Source: an uncultured Clostridium sp. (GTDB lineage Bacteria > Bacillota > Clostridia > TANB77 > CAG-508). From it: 64,000 nucleotides of DNA. Position 1 is the first letter of the stretch, and each line of letters starts with the position of its first letter. Location of the stretch: positions 78,553 through 142,552 of the forward strand of contig CANOVB010000001.1 in assembly GCA_947570695.1 (NCBI GenBank), read 5' to 3'. Shown here piece after piece: positions 35,725 through 44,257 of the stretch. The notes under the pieces were generated by a model, which worked only from the letters and a program-made list of their open reading frames with translations, was not told the DNA's origin and did not search any database. The translations under genes were made by a program, and so were the position numbers.

Positions 35725-37024
35725 ATGAATATTTTAGATATTATTGAAAATAAAAAGATAGGAAAAGAATTATCAAAACAAGAAATTGAATATTTTATAG
35801 AAAATTATACTATTGGTGAAGTAAAAGACTATCAGGCGGCTGCTTTAATTATGGCAATTTGCATAAATGGAATGACTAAAAATGAGATAGTAAATTTAAC
35901 TATGGCAATGGCAAATTCAGGTGATATTTTAGATTTACGTGAAATACAAGGTAAAATTATAGACAAACATTCAACAGGTGGAGTAGGTGACAAAGTTACT
36001 TTAATTGTATTGCCAATAATATCTGCACTTGGAATTCCAGTTGGAAAAATGAGTGGAAGAGGACTAGGAATAACAGGAGGAACAATAGACAAACTAGAAT
36101 CAATACCACGGATATAATGTTAATTTAAGTATAGATGAATTCAAACAAAATGTAAAAGAAATAGGAATAAGTTTAATAGGCCAAACTTTAAATTTAGCCC
36201 CAGCAGATAAAAAAATATATGCACTTAGAGATACTATAAGTTGCACTAATAGTATTCCCCTTATAGCATCTAGCATAATGAGTAAAAAAATTGCAGCAGG
36301 AGCTGATGCTATAGTTTTAGATGTAACTTGTGGAAAAGGTGCATTTATGCAAAATGTAGAAGAAGCTAAGGCTTTGGCTGAAATGATGAGTATAATTGGA
36401 AAAATGGCTGAAAGAGAAACAGTATGTGTTCTTACAAATATGGATGAGCCATTAGGATATGCTGTTGGAAATTCTTTAGAAGTAATAGAGGCTATAAGTG
36501 CTTTAAAAGGAAGTATGCCAGACGACTTAAAAGAAATTGTTTTAAATATATCAGCTGAGATGATGTATTTGTCAGGAAAATATCCTGATATTGAAGAAAA
36601 TAAATTTAAAGTTTTAGAAGTAATTGAAAATGGAGAGGCTTTTGAAAAATTTAAAAGCTTGGTAAAAAAACAAGGTGGAGATATAAGTTATATTGAAAAT
36701 ATAGAAAAATTTGAGAAAGCTCCGATTATTGGCAAAGTAGTATCAGATGAAGAAGGATTTATAGAGGAACTAGATGCAGGTAAGGTAGGAAAAGCAGGAG
36801 TTGAGCTTGGAGTAGGTAGAATTCATAAAGAAGATAAAATAGATAGCAGATTGGGAATAGTATTTAATAAAAAAATTGGAGATTTTGTTAAGGAAAATGA
36901 AGTTTTGGCTTATATACATGCAGGTTCAAAAGAAAAACTTGATAAATGTATTAAAGACATAAAAAATGCTTATAAATTTGGAAATAGAAAAATTATGAAG
37001 AAAAATATAATAGAAATTATATAA
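35725..37024 (+). CDS. pdp: Pyrimidine-nucleoside phosphorylase, +1 frameshift at CGG
   Basis: Cleaves thymidine/uridine with phosphate in nucleoside salvage. AAAAGGAAA precedes ATG 35725. [17 protein letters not shown] and [20 protein letters not shown] are canonical apart from Ile at the usual His. After IP comes in-frame CGG (36109-36111) and then a stop in zero frame. Skipping the C gives [34 protein letters not shown] and [20 protein letters not shown] to TAA 37024: the conserved ESIPG glycine is exactly the GGA read after the skip. Full product 432 aa, normal for the family. 10 bases behind its paralogue. Confidence 0.9.
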
Positions 37025-37066
37025 AAGTTAATAATAACTTTAAGACAAAAGAAAGGTGGTAAATTA

Positions 37067-38476
37067 ATGGAAAATACGGATGGAAAGATACTAAAGGAAA
37101 AATTGTTTGATGGAAAGCAAAGTGGATGGTATAAATTAAGTGATGATGAATTAAAAAATATTTTTCAATATGCAGATGAATACATGTATTATTTGAATAC
37201 ATCAAAAACAGAAAAAGAGATTGTAAAAAATTCAAAAGAAATTTTACTAAAAAATGGATATGTAGACATTTCTGAAAAGCAAGAGCTACAGGCAGGAGAT
37301 AAGATCTTTTTTGTAAATAGAGGTAGATGTGTTTATGCTGCTGTAATTGGAGAAGAGGATATTGAAAGAGGCTTGAGAGTTGTTGCAGCTCATTGTGATT
37401 CTCCAAGAATAGATTTAAAATTGAATCCATTGTATGAAGATAGTGAACTTGCATTATTTAAAACTCATTATTATGGAGGAATAAAAAAGTATCAATGGAC
37501 AAATATTCCACTTAGTATACATGGAACTATATTTAAACCAAATGGAGAAAAAGTAACAATATGTATAGGAGAAAAAGAAAATGAACCTATAATTACAATA
37601 TGTGACTTACTTCCACATTTAGCTATGGAACAAATGGATAGAAAATTAAAAGATGGAGTACAAGGTGAAGAATTAAATCCTTTAGTTGGAAGTATTCCTT
37701 ATGATTGTGAAGGAATAACAGAAAAAGTAAAATTAAATATTTTAAAATTATTAAATGATTCTTATGGTATAACAGAAGTTGATTTTACAAGTTCTGAAAT
37801 TGAATTAGTACCAGCATTTAAAGCAAGAAGTATGGGACTAGATTATAGTATGATAGCAGGATATGGCCAAGATGATAAAGTATGTTGTTATGCGGCACTA
37901 AGAGCTTTATTAAACATTGATAAACCAAAGAAAACAGCAGTATGTGTAATTACTGATAAAGAAGAGGTTGGATTTAATGGAGTAACAGGAATGTATACAG
38001 AAACTTTTGAGACTTTCGTATTAGAGCTTCTTGAAAAAACAGGAAATATGAAACCAAGTGGTTTAAATAAAACATTTTCAAATTCAAAAGCTATATCTGC
38101 TGATGTTGATGCTGCATATAATCCAAATTTCCCATCAGCATTTGAAAAGAAGAATACAGGATACTTAGGAAAAGGAATGTCTTTAGTAAAATATACTGGT
38201 TCTAGAGGAAAATCAGGAGCCTCAGAAGCTCCAGCTGAATTTGTGGCTGAGATAAGAAAAATTTTCGAAGCAGAAGGAATAAAATATCAAGCTTGTGAAC
38301 TTGGAAAAGTTGATAAAGGTGGTGGAGGTACAATTGCCTTAACACTTGCAAACAGAGGAATGGAAGTAGTAGATTTAGGAGTTCCAGTTATGGGAATGCA
38401 TTCTCCTTATGAAGTAACAAGTAAATTTGATGTATACCAAGCATATAAAGGATATGAAGCTTTTTATAAAGCTTAA
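37067..38476 (+). CDS. M18-family aminopeptidase
   Basis: 469 aa. Zinc-dependent cytoplasmic aminopeptidase. VVAAHCDSPRIDLKLNP gives the first His/Asp, YGQDDKVCCYAALRAL the bridging Asp, ITDKEEVGFNGVTG the Glu pair, and PVMGMHSPYEVTSKFD the last His. HYYGGIKKYQWTNIPLSIHG is a family block of the M18 aminopeptidase I type. AAAGGTGG precedes the ATG. Last gene of the rnhB run, terminator follows. Confidence 0.94.
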   Translation: MENTDGKILKEKLFDGKQSGWYKLSDDELKNIFQYADEYMYYLNTSKTEKEIVKNSKEILLKNGYVDISEKQELQAGDKIFFVNRGRCVYAAVIGEEDIERGLRVVAAHCDSPRIDLKLNPLYEDSELALFKTHYYGGIKKYQWTNIPLSIHGTIFKPNGEKVTICIGEKENEPIITICDLLPHLAMEQMDRKLKDGVQGEELNPLVGSIPYDCEGITEKVKLNILKLLNDSYGITEVDFTSSEIELVPAFKARSMGLDYSMIAGYGQDDKVCCYAALRALLNIDKPKKTAVCVITDKEEVGFNGVTGMYTETFETFVLELLEKTGNMKPSGLNKTFSNSKAISADVDAAYNPNFPSAFEKKNTGYLGKGMSLVKYTGSRGKSGASEAPAEFVAEIRKIFEAEGIKYQACELGKVDKGGGGTIALTLANRGMEVVDLGVPVMGMHSPYEVTSKFDVYQAYKGYEAFYKA

Positions 38477-38480
38477 AATA

Positions 38481-38513
38481 AAAAATGGAAGTATAAACAC
38501 TTCCATTTTTTTT
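38481..38513 (+). terminator. Terminator after the aminopeptidase gene
   Basis: AAAAATGGAAGT / ACTTCCATTTTT, then T8. Confidence 0.92.
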
Positions 38514-38691
38514 AATAGTAAACTGTTATGAATTTTCTATTAAATAAAGTCACAATTATCATAATGTCCTTTTTTGCTCTAAAGCTAGTCTATTATATTA
38601 AATTTTAGATAAATTTTGTAATAGCCAGGATTAGACAGTATTAGTAATTTTTTCTAGTTTAAATACTTTTAATTTTACACTTGCTAAACGC

Positions 38692-38720
38692 TTTACATAA
38701 TATGGAAAAGGTGTTATAAT
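38692..38720 (+). promoter_or_regulatory. Sigma-A promoter
   Basis: TTTACA (38692-38697), 17-base spacer, TATAAT (38715-38720). Confidence 0.8.
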
Positions 38721-38751
38721 GGTAGTGTATTAAAAATAAGGAGATAAGAAT

Positions 38752-38949
38752 ATGGTTTATTTAATTCCTATACCAATAGTAATAACAGCTTTTTTAGTGA
38801 AAATAGTTTCAGTAAGATATAAATTAAAAATTATGGAATCAATTTCAAATATAGTAATTGCGATTGGAACAGTATTTTTTATATATCATTATGCAAAGTA
38901 TTGTGGATTTGATATATCTGAATATTTAAAAGAATTATTTAGTTTTTAA
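38752..38949 (+). CDS. Small two-helix membrane protein, unknown
   Basis: 65 aa behind AAGGAGAT. Two hydrophobic segments (YLIPIPIVITAFLVKIV and ISNIVIAIGTVFFIYHY) and a short acidic tail. No family recognised. Strong promoter and a perfect-palindrome terminator make it a real monocistronic gene between the phosphorylase run and the hydrogenase operon. Confidence 0.65.
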   Translation: MVYLIPIPIVITAFLVKIVSVRYKLKIMESISNIVIAIGTVFFIYHYAKYCGFDISEYLKELFSF

Positions 38950-38982
38950 AAATAAATTCTAATTTATAGAAATAAAGTTTGT

Positions 38983-39022
38983 AGCTGTTAAAATGTTTTA
39001 AAACATTTTAACAGCTTTTTCC
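38983..39022 (+). terminator. Perfect-palindrome terminator
   Basis: 34-base perfect palindrome from AGCTGTTAAAATGTTTT (38983) to 39016, T5 follows. Confidence 0.9.
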
Positions 39023-39088
39023 TTTCCAAAAAATCAAAAAATTACTAGTAAAAAAATGTTGTTTTTTGTAGAAAAAAAATATGTACAA

Positions 39089-39097
39089 TGTTATAAT
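39089..39097 (+). promoter_or_regulatory. Extended -10 promoter of the hydrogenase operon
   Basis: TGT-TATAAT; no good -35 at 17 bases, so an extended -10 promoter. Confidence 0.5.
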
Positions 39098-39270
39098 CAA
39101 TTTGGATTTATTATTTAATAAAATATAGCACTCTATTCCTATTAGTTTTTACTTTAGCAAAAACTAATCACAATGTTCTAATATTAGGCTATATTAAATA
39201 AAATTTAATGAGGAAAGGAGATATGTTAGAAAAGTTCTAACATAAACAGGTTAAATGGAGAATACTAGAT
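39098..39270 (+). promoter_or_regulatory. Structured leader of the hydrogenase operon
   Basis: 170-base leader with ATTAGTTTTT / AAAAACTAAT, then AAAGGAG (39215-39221) directly followed by a 9-bp hairpin ATGTTAGAA / TTCTAACAT (39224-39244) that contains a five-codon minigene (MLEKF). The gene start GTG 39271 has its own ATGGAG at 39255. Possible translational control; no known riboswitch recognised. Confidence 0.4.
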
Positions 39271-39750
39271 GTGAAGGTTGCATGCGGAAATGATCCTAAA
39301 ATGCAAGAGATACTATCAAAGTACAATAAAGACAAAGATAATTTAATTCAGATTTTAAATGAGGTACAAGAGTATTATGGTTATATACCAGAAAAAGCGC
39401 AAGTCTCAATTTCTGAGTATTTATCAATGCCAATGGCTGAAATCTATGGAGTTGTTACTTTTTATTCAAGATTTACACTAAAACCTAAAGGAAAATATCA
39501 TATAGCAGTTTGCTTAGGAACAGCATGTTTTGTTAAAGGATCAGAAAAAATTTTAGATAGAGCAAAAGAAAGATTAGGAATAGATGTAGGAGAAACGACT
39601 AAAGATGGAGAATTTTCTTTAGAAGCAACTAGATGTGTAGGTGCTTGTGGTTTAGCTCCTGTTTTTACAGTAAATGATGAAGTTTATGGAAAGGCTACTG
39701 TAAAAATGATGGATGAAGTACTAGATAAATATATGGGAAATAAAGAATAG
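39271..39750 (+). CDS. hndA: NADH-dependent [FeFe]-hydrogenase subunit HndA/HydC
   Basis: 159 aa thioredoxin-fold [2Fe-2S] subunit. Ligands CLGTAC (Cx4C) and CVGAC (Cx3C) in the NuoE order; EVQEYYGYIPEKAQVSISEY is the family start. Start GTG 39271 gives VKVACGNDPKMQEIL. It forms the electron-transfer arm of a soluble complex with the next two subunits. Confidence 0.93.
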   Translation: MKVACGNDPKMQEILSKYNKDKDNLIQILNEVQEYYGYIPEKAQVSISEYLSMPMAEIYGVVTFYSRFTLKPKGKYHIAVCLGTACFVKGSEKILDRAKERLGIDVGETTKDGEFSLEATRCVGACGLAPVFTVNDEVYGKATVKMMDEVLDKYMGNKE

Positions 39751-39768
39751 AAAGGAGCTTAAAAAACT

Positions 39769-41628
39769 ATGAAATCTTTAGAAGAAATTAATAAAATAAG
39801 AGAAGATAAAAGAAAAGAATTAGACTTGAGAGTAAATACATCAGCTGATACTCGTGAGAAACATATTTTAGTTTGTCATGGTACTGGTTGTACTTCTTCA
39901 AAATCCCCTAAAATTTTAGAGAAGTTTAGAAAAATTATTGAAGAAAAAAACATAGAAAATGTTAGAGTAATTCAAACTGGATGTTTTGGATTATGTGCAA
40001 AAGGTCCGATAGTTATAATAAGACCAGAAGATGTTTTTTATGCTATGGTGAAACCAGAAGACTGTGAAGAAATAATTGAAAAACATATTCAAAATGGAGA
40101 GATTGTTGAAAGATTACTTTGTAAAGATATAGATAATAAAACTGTAAAAAAATTAGATGAGTTAAATTTTTATAAAAAACAAAAAAGAATCGCATTAAAA
40201 AATTGTGGTGTAATTGACCCAGAAAACATAGATGAGTACATTGCATTTGATGGATATAAAGCATTAGAAAAAGTATTGTTTAATATGACACAAGATGAAG
40301 TTATAGAAACTATTTTAAATTCAGGATTAAGAGGTCGTGGTGGAGCAGGATTTCCTACAGGAAAAAAATGGTCTTTTACTAAGATGGCTAAAGGCGATCA
40401 AAAATATGTCGTATGTAATGCAGATGAGGGTGACCCTGGAGCATTTATGGATAGAAGTATATTAGAAGGTGACCCACATTGCGTAGTAGAAGCAATGATG
40501 ATAGCAGGATATGCAATAGGAGCAAATAAAGGATATATATATGTAAGAGCAGAATATCCAATAGCAGTTAAACGTTTTCAAATAGCTATAGACCAAGCTA
40601 GGGAATATGGAATATTAGGAAAAAACATTTGGAATTCAGGTTTTGATTTTGAATTAGAAATAAGACTTGGAGCAGGAGCTTTTGTTTGTGGAGAAGAGAC
40701 AGCTCTTTTAGAATCTATAGAGGGAAGACGTGGCCAACCAAGACTAAAACCACCATTTCCAGCAAATGAAGGTTTATTTGGAAAACCAACATTAATTAAT
40801 AATGTTGAAACTTATGCAAATGTTACTAAAATTATTTTAAATGGAGCAGATTGGTATTCAGGCATAGGAACAGAAAAATCAAAAGGAACAAAAGTGTTTG
40901 CCCTAGGTGGAAATGTAAATAATATAGGCTTAGTGGAAGTACCTATGGGAATAACTTTAAGAGAAATTGTATTTGATATTGGTGGTGGGATACCAAATGG
41001 AAGAAAATTTAAAGCAGCACAAACAGGTGGACCTTCTGGGGGATGTTTAACAGAGGAACATCTAGACACACCAATAGAATATGAATCACTACAAGCAATA
41101 GGTTCAATGATGGGGTCTGGTGGACTAATAGTAATGGATGATTCAAAATGTATGGTAAATTTAGCTAAATTTTATTTAGGATTTACTGTAGATGAGTCAT
41201 GTGGAAAATGTACTCCTTGTAGAATTGGTACAAAAAGATTATTAGAAATGCTTGATAAAATAACAGAAGGAAAAGGCGAAGAAGGAGATATTGAAAAATT
41301 AGAAAGATTATGTATTAATATTCAAAAAGCTTCAGTTTGTGGACTTGGTCAAACAGCACCTAATCCAGTTTTAAGTACAATTAAGTATTTTAGAGAAGAA
41401 TATAGAGAACATATAGACCATAAACAATGTAGAGCGGGAGAATGTAAAGCTTTAATGAAATTACATATAGATCCAGAATTGTGCAAAGGTTGTGGATTAT
41501 GTAAGAGAAACTGCCCTGTTGATGCAATTTCAGGAGATGTAAAACAAACACATGTTATAGATGAAGAAAAATGTATTAAGTGTGGAACTTGTATTGCTAA
41601 ATGTCCATTCCACGCAATCAAAAGTTAG
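39769..41628 (+). CDS. hndC: Hydrogenase NADH/flavin subunit HndC/HydB
   Basis: 619 aa. The N-terminal fused [2Fe-2S] thioredoxin-like domain (HILVCHGTGCTSSKSPKILE, TGCFGLCAKGPIVI) is followed by a NuoF-type core with NAD and FMN loops (GLRGRGGAGFPTGKKWSFT, NADEGDPGAFMDRS, GAGAFVCGEETALLESIEG). Then a [4Fe-4S] site (SCGKCTPCRIGTKRL) and two C-terminal ferredoxin clusters (LCKGCGLCKRNCPVDAI, KCIKCGTCIAKCPFHAI). This is the domain set of bifurcating HydB. AAAGGAGC precedes the ATG. Confidence 0.96.
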   Translation: MKSLEEINKIREDKRKELDLRVNTSADTREKHILVCHGTGCTSSKSPKILEKFRKIIEEKNIENVRVIQTGCFGLCAKGPIVIIRPEDVFYAMVKPEDCEEIIEKHIQNGEIVERLLCKDIDNKTVKKLDELNFYKKQKRIALKNCGVIDPENIDEYIAFDGYKALEKVLFNMTQDEVIETILNSGLRGRGGAGFPTGKKWSFTKMAKGDQKYVVCNADEGDPGAFMDRSILEGDPHCVVEAMMIAGYAIGANKGYIYVRAEYPIAVKRFQIAIDQAREYGILGKNIWNSGFDFELEIRLGAGAFVCGEETALLESIEGRRGQPRLKPPFPANEGLFGKPTLINNVETYANVTKIILNGADWYSGIGTEKSKGTKVFALGGNVNNIGLVEVPMGITLREIVFDIGGGIPNGRKFKAAQTGGPSGGCLTEEHLDTPIEYESLQAIGSMMGSGGLIVMDDSKCMVNLAKFYLGFTVDESCGKCTPCRIGTKRLLEMLDKITEGKGEEGDIEKLERLCINIQKASVCGLGQTAPNPVLSTIKYFREEYREHIDHKQCRAGECKALMKLHIDPELCKGCGLCKRNCPVDAISGDVKQTHVIDEEKCIKCGTCIAKCPFHAIKS

Positions 41629-41761
41629 TTTGAAAGATAAGCTTCGTTTGGCGGCGTTGTTTGAGGTTGCTGAAGGTTTTAATTCTTACAATATCAGTAT
41701 ATAGTTTACGAAGTATTAAATTCTTGTGCCTAGCCAAACTTGCTTCTTTTCCAAACTATAT
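41626..41761. repeat. Intergenic element with imperfect terminal inverted repeats
   Basis: Between hndC and hydA the left end AGTTTGAAAGATAAGC..GTTTGGC is mirrored by the right end, which in reverse reads AGTTTGGAAAAGAAGC..GTTTGGC. The inside resembles 52112-52165 (GTTTGAGGTTGCTGAAGG against TTGCTGAGGCTGCTAAAT). A MITE-like or RNA-structure element inside an operon. Confidence 0.45.
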
Positions 41762-41777
41762 AAAATAGGAGGTAAAA

Positions 41778-43523
41778 ATGGTTAATTTAACTATAAATGG
41801 AAGAAGTGTAGAAGTTCCAGAAGGAACAACTATATTAGAAGCTGCTAAAAAAATAAATATAGATATTCCAACATTATGCTTTTTAAAAGATGTTAATGAA
41901 ATTGGTGATTGTAGAATGTGTGTTGTTGAAGTTGAGGGAAGGCGTGGCTTTGCAACATCATGTATACAAAAAGTTGAGGAGGGAATGGTTGTAAAAACTA
42001 GTACACCAGCTGTTATTGAAGCTAGAAGAATAGTTTTAGATTTGATACTTTCAAATCATGATAGAGAATGTTTAACATGTACTAGAAATGGTACTTGTGA
42101 ACTTCAAAAATTAGCTCAGGAATTTTATGTTGATGAAATAAAATATAAAGGCGATAGAAATAAACATGAAATAGATGATGTATCACCTGCTATAGTTAGA
42201 GACTTTAATAAATGTATACTATGTAGAAGGTGTGTTGCAACTTGTAAAAAAGTTCAAGGAATAGGTGCCATTGATTGTACTGAAAGAGGATTCGCATCAA
42301 CAGTATCAACATATAAAAATAAAAGTTTAAATGATGTAAATTGTACATTTTGTGGACAATGTATAGAGGCTTGTCCAGTAGGGGCATTAAAGGAAAAGGA
42401 TAGTACTGAAGATGTTTGGAAAGCTTTAAGAGATGAAGAAAAATATGTTGTAGTTCAAACAGCCCCAGCAGTAAGAGTAGCTTTAGGTGAAGAATTTGGA
42501 ATGGAAATTGGGACTAATGTACAAGGAAAAATGGTATCAAGTTTAAAACTGATGGGATTTGATAAAGTATTTGATACAAATACAGGTGCTGATTTTACTA
42601 TTATGGAGGAAGGTACAGAATTTTTAGAAAGATTCAAAAATGGTGGAACTCTACCTATGATTACATCTTGTAGCCCAGGATGGGTAAGATACATGGAAAT
42701 GAATTACCCAGAATTGATTCCAAACTTGTCTACTTGTAAATCGCCACATCAAATGTTTGGTGCACTTATCAAATCTTATTATGCAGAAAAGATGGAAATT
42801 GATCCCTCTAAGATATATGTTGTATCAGTAATGCCTTGTATTGCTAAGAAATTTGAAAGAACAAGAGAAAATATGCAAGGAGTAGGACTAGATGATGTAG
42901 ATAGTGTAATTACAACAAGAGAACTTGCAAGAATGATAAAACAAGCACATATTGATTTTGTAAGCTTAGAAGATTCACAGTTTGATGATCCAATGGGAGA
43001 AGCAACAGGGGCAGCAGCAATTTTTGGAACAACAGGTGGAGTTATGGAAGCAGCATTAAGAACAGTTCAAGAAAAAGTAACAGGAAATCATTTTGAAAAA
43101 TTAGAATATGAATCAATTAGAGGACAAGAGGGAATAAAAAGAGCAAGCTTAAATATGAATGGAACAGAAGTGAAAGTTGTTGTTGCATCAGGATTAAAAA
43201 ATGCTCAAATCATAATGGATGAAATAAAATCAGGAAAAGCTGATTATCAATTTGTTGAAATTATGGCATGTCCAGGAGGATGTGTAATGGGCGGTGGTCA
43301 ACCAATTAGAACTTCAAAAGAAAGAGCAAGTATAGATATAAGGGCTAAAAGAGCAGATGCATTGTATACAATAGATGAAAAAAGTACAATAAGAAAATCA
43401 CACGAAAATCCAGTACTTAAAAAGATTTATGAAGAATATCTTGGAAATCCAGGCGGACATAGAGCACATGAATTATTACATACAAGCTATGTAGCAAGAG
43501 AAAAATATAAATTTGATAAATAA
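41778..43523 (+). CDS. hydA: [FeFe]-hydrogenase catalytic subunit HydA/HndD
   Basis: 581 aa. N-terminal [2Fe-2S] ferredoxin (CFLKDVNEIGDCRMCVVEVE), His-Cys3 cluster (HDRECLTCTRNGTCELQKLA), two [4Fe-4S] (CILCRRCVATCKKVQ, CTFCGQCIEACPVGAL), then the H-cluster motifs TSCSPGWVRYME, VMPCIAKKFERTR and MACPGGCVMGGGQP. Makes H2 from NADH plus reduced ferredoxin as part of the complex with the two upstream genes. GGAGGT precedes the ATG. Confidence 0.97.
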   Translation: MVNLTINGRSVEVPEGTTILEAAKKINIDIPTLCFLKDVNEIGDCRMCVVEVEGRRGFATSCIQKVEEGMVVKTSTPAVIEARRIVLDLILSNHDRECLTCTRNGTCELQKLAQEFYVDEIKYKGDRNKHEIDDVSPAIVRDFNKCILCRRCVATCKKVQGIGAIDCTERGFASTVSTYKNKSLNDVNCTFCGQCIEACPVGALKEKDSTEDVWKALRDEEKYVVVQTAPAVRVALGEEFGMEIGTNVQGKMVSSLKLMGFDKVFDTNTGADFTIMEEGTEFLERFKNGGTLPMITSCSPGWVRYMEMNYPELIPNLSTCKSPHQMFGALIKSYYAEKMEIDPSKIYVVSVMPCIAKKFERTRENMQGVGLDDVDSVITTRELARMIKQAHIDFVSLEDSQFDDPMGEATGAAAIFGTTGGVMEAALRTVQEKVTGNHFEKLEYESIRGQEGIKRASLNMNGTEVKVVVASGLKNAQIIMDEIKSGKADYQFVEIMACPGGCVMGGGQPIRTSKERASIDIRAKRADALYTIDEKSTIRKSHENPVLKKIYEEYLGNPGGHRAHELLHTSYVAREKYKFDK

Positions 43524-43580
43524 ACAACATTTTAAAGTATTTATTAGGAATTTCAGAGTAATTTTATAATAAATAAAAAA

Positions 43581-43618
43581 AGGGGGCAGCGGTCAGTTCA
43601 ACCGCTGCTTCCTTTTTG
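43581..43618. terminator. GC-rich terminator shared by hydA and foreign unit C
   Basis: GCAGCGGT (43586-43593) with ACCGCTGC (43601-43608), extended by wobble pairs; A run before and T run after, so active both ways. Confidence 0.85.
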
Positions 43619-43628
43619 GAATTTGCTG

Positions 43629-44018
43629 TTACTCTTCCTCCTCTGCTTCAATTTTCTGGTAGGCGACTTCTTCACTCATCAAGAGCCCCATGCCGGTGGT
43701 CAGGTAGAAGGAATCCTTTTTGAGCTCGCCGATACCCTTTACAAAATGCTTGGGCTCGGTAGTGTCAATGATGAGGCGGATTTCCTTGCCTGTCAGGTTG
43801 GGGAACTGCTGGCTGGATGTTCCAGTAAACTTCAAAAGTTTGTTCAGCTGGCACACGTCATTGGTATTGCTGGTGTCGAAGCTGATGGGGACGGTCTTGG
43901 TATTCTTCATGGATTTGATTTTCTTATTCTCAGACAGAGAGAAATCCATGATTACGATAAACAGACCGTTCGCACTGAAAGAGAGCCGGATTGTTGCTGT
44001 TACAGTTTTAAGCGCCAT
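43629..44018 (-). CDS. Unknown protein (foreign unit C), 129 aa
   Basis: Start at 44018, where TTGGAGG lies just upstream; a longer in-frame start at 44042 has none. MALKTVTATIRLSFSANGLF begins it; the acidic end is AYQKIEAEEEE. Soluble, beta-rich looking, no known motif (KEIRLIIDTTEPKHFVKGIG). GC-richer than the neighbours, one in-frame CGG (ATIRLS) read as Arg. Own promoter and terminator, on the opposite strand to the hydrogenase operon. Probably imported. Confidence 0.65.
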   Translation of the reverse strand: MALKTVTATIRLSFSANGLFIVIMDFSLSENKKIKSMKNTKTVPISFDTSNTNDVCQLNKLLKFTGTSSQQFPNLTGKEIRLIIDTTEPKHFVKGIGELKKDSFYLTTGMGLLMSEEVAYQKIEAEEEE

Positions 44019-44065
44019 ATTGCTTAACCTCCAAAATTTCAAAATGAATTTGTAAAACCAAATAT

Positions 44066-44094
44066 ATTATAACATTTTTTGAGTAAAAAGTCAA
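44066..44094 (-). promoter_or_regulatory. Promoter of foreign unit C
   Basis: - strand TTGACT (44089-44094), 17-base spacer, TATAAT (44066-44071). Confidence 0.85.
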
Positions 44095-44194
44095 ACTAAG
44101 TATTGACATATTATAAATAATGGTATAAAATAATAATTTTTATAAAACATAAAATAAATTGCTTTTCAAATTAAAGCTCTAAAAAGATTATTTG

Positions 44195-44243
44195 CTATTT
44201 AATAGAAAATTGCTTTACATTGTCTATTAAATAAAATCTTTGC
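44195..44243. repeat. Dispersed palindromic intergenic repeat, copy 2
   Basis: TATTTAATAGAAAATTGCT..TGTCTATTAAATA, then a tail ATCTTTGCA. Lies at the 3' side of ylbJ. Confidence 0.55.
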
Positions 44244-44257
44244 ATATTTGACATGTT

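Noticed and set aside
31..36111. Explaining the four CGG breaks as simple pseudogenes or random assembly errors
   Set aside because: Each break is the same event (one C before GGN, CGG in frame), each gene is otherwise intact, and native genes contain no ordinary in-frame CGG. A systematic platform error at this motif remains possible and is listed as a check.
43623..44055. Two plus-strand ORFs over unit C
   Set aside because: They lie antisense to a gene with promoter, ribosome site and terminator, and lack these themselves.
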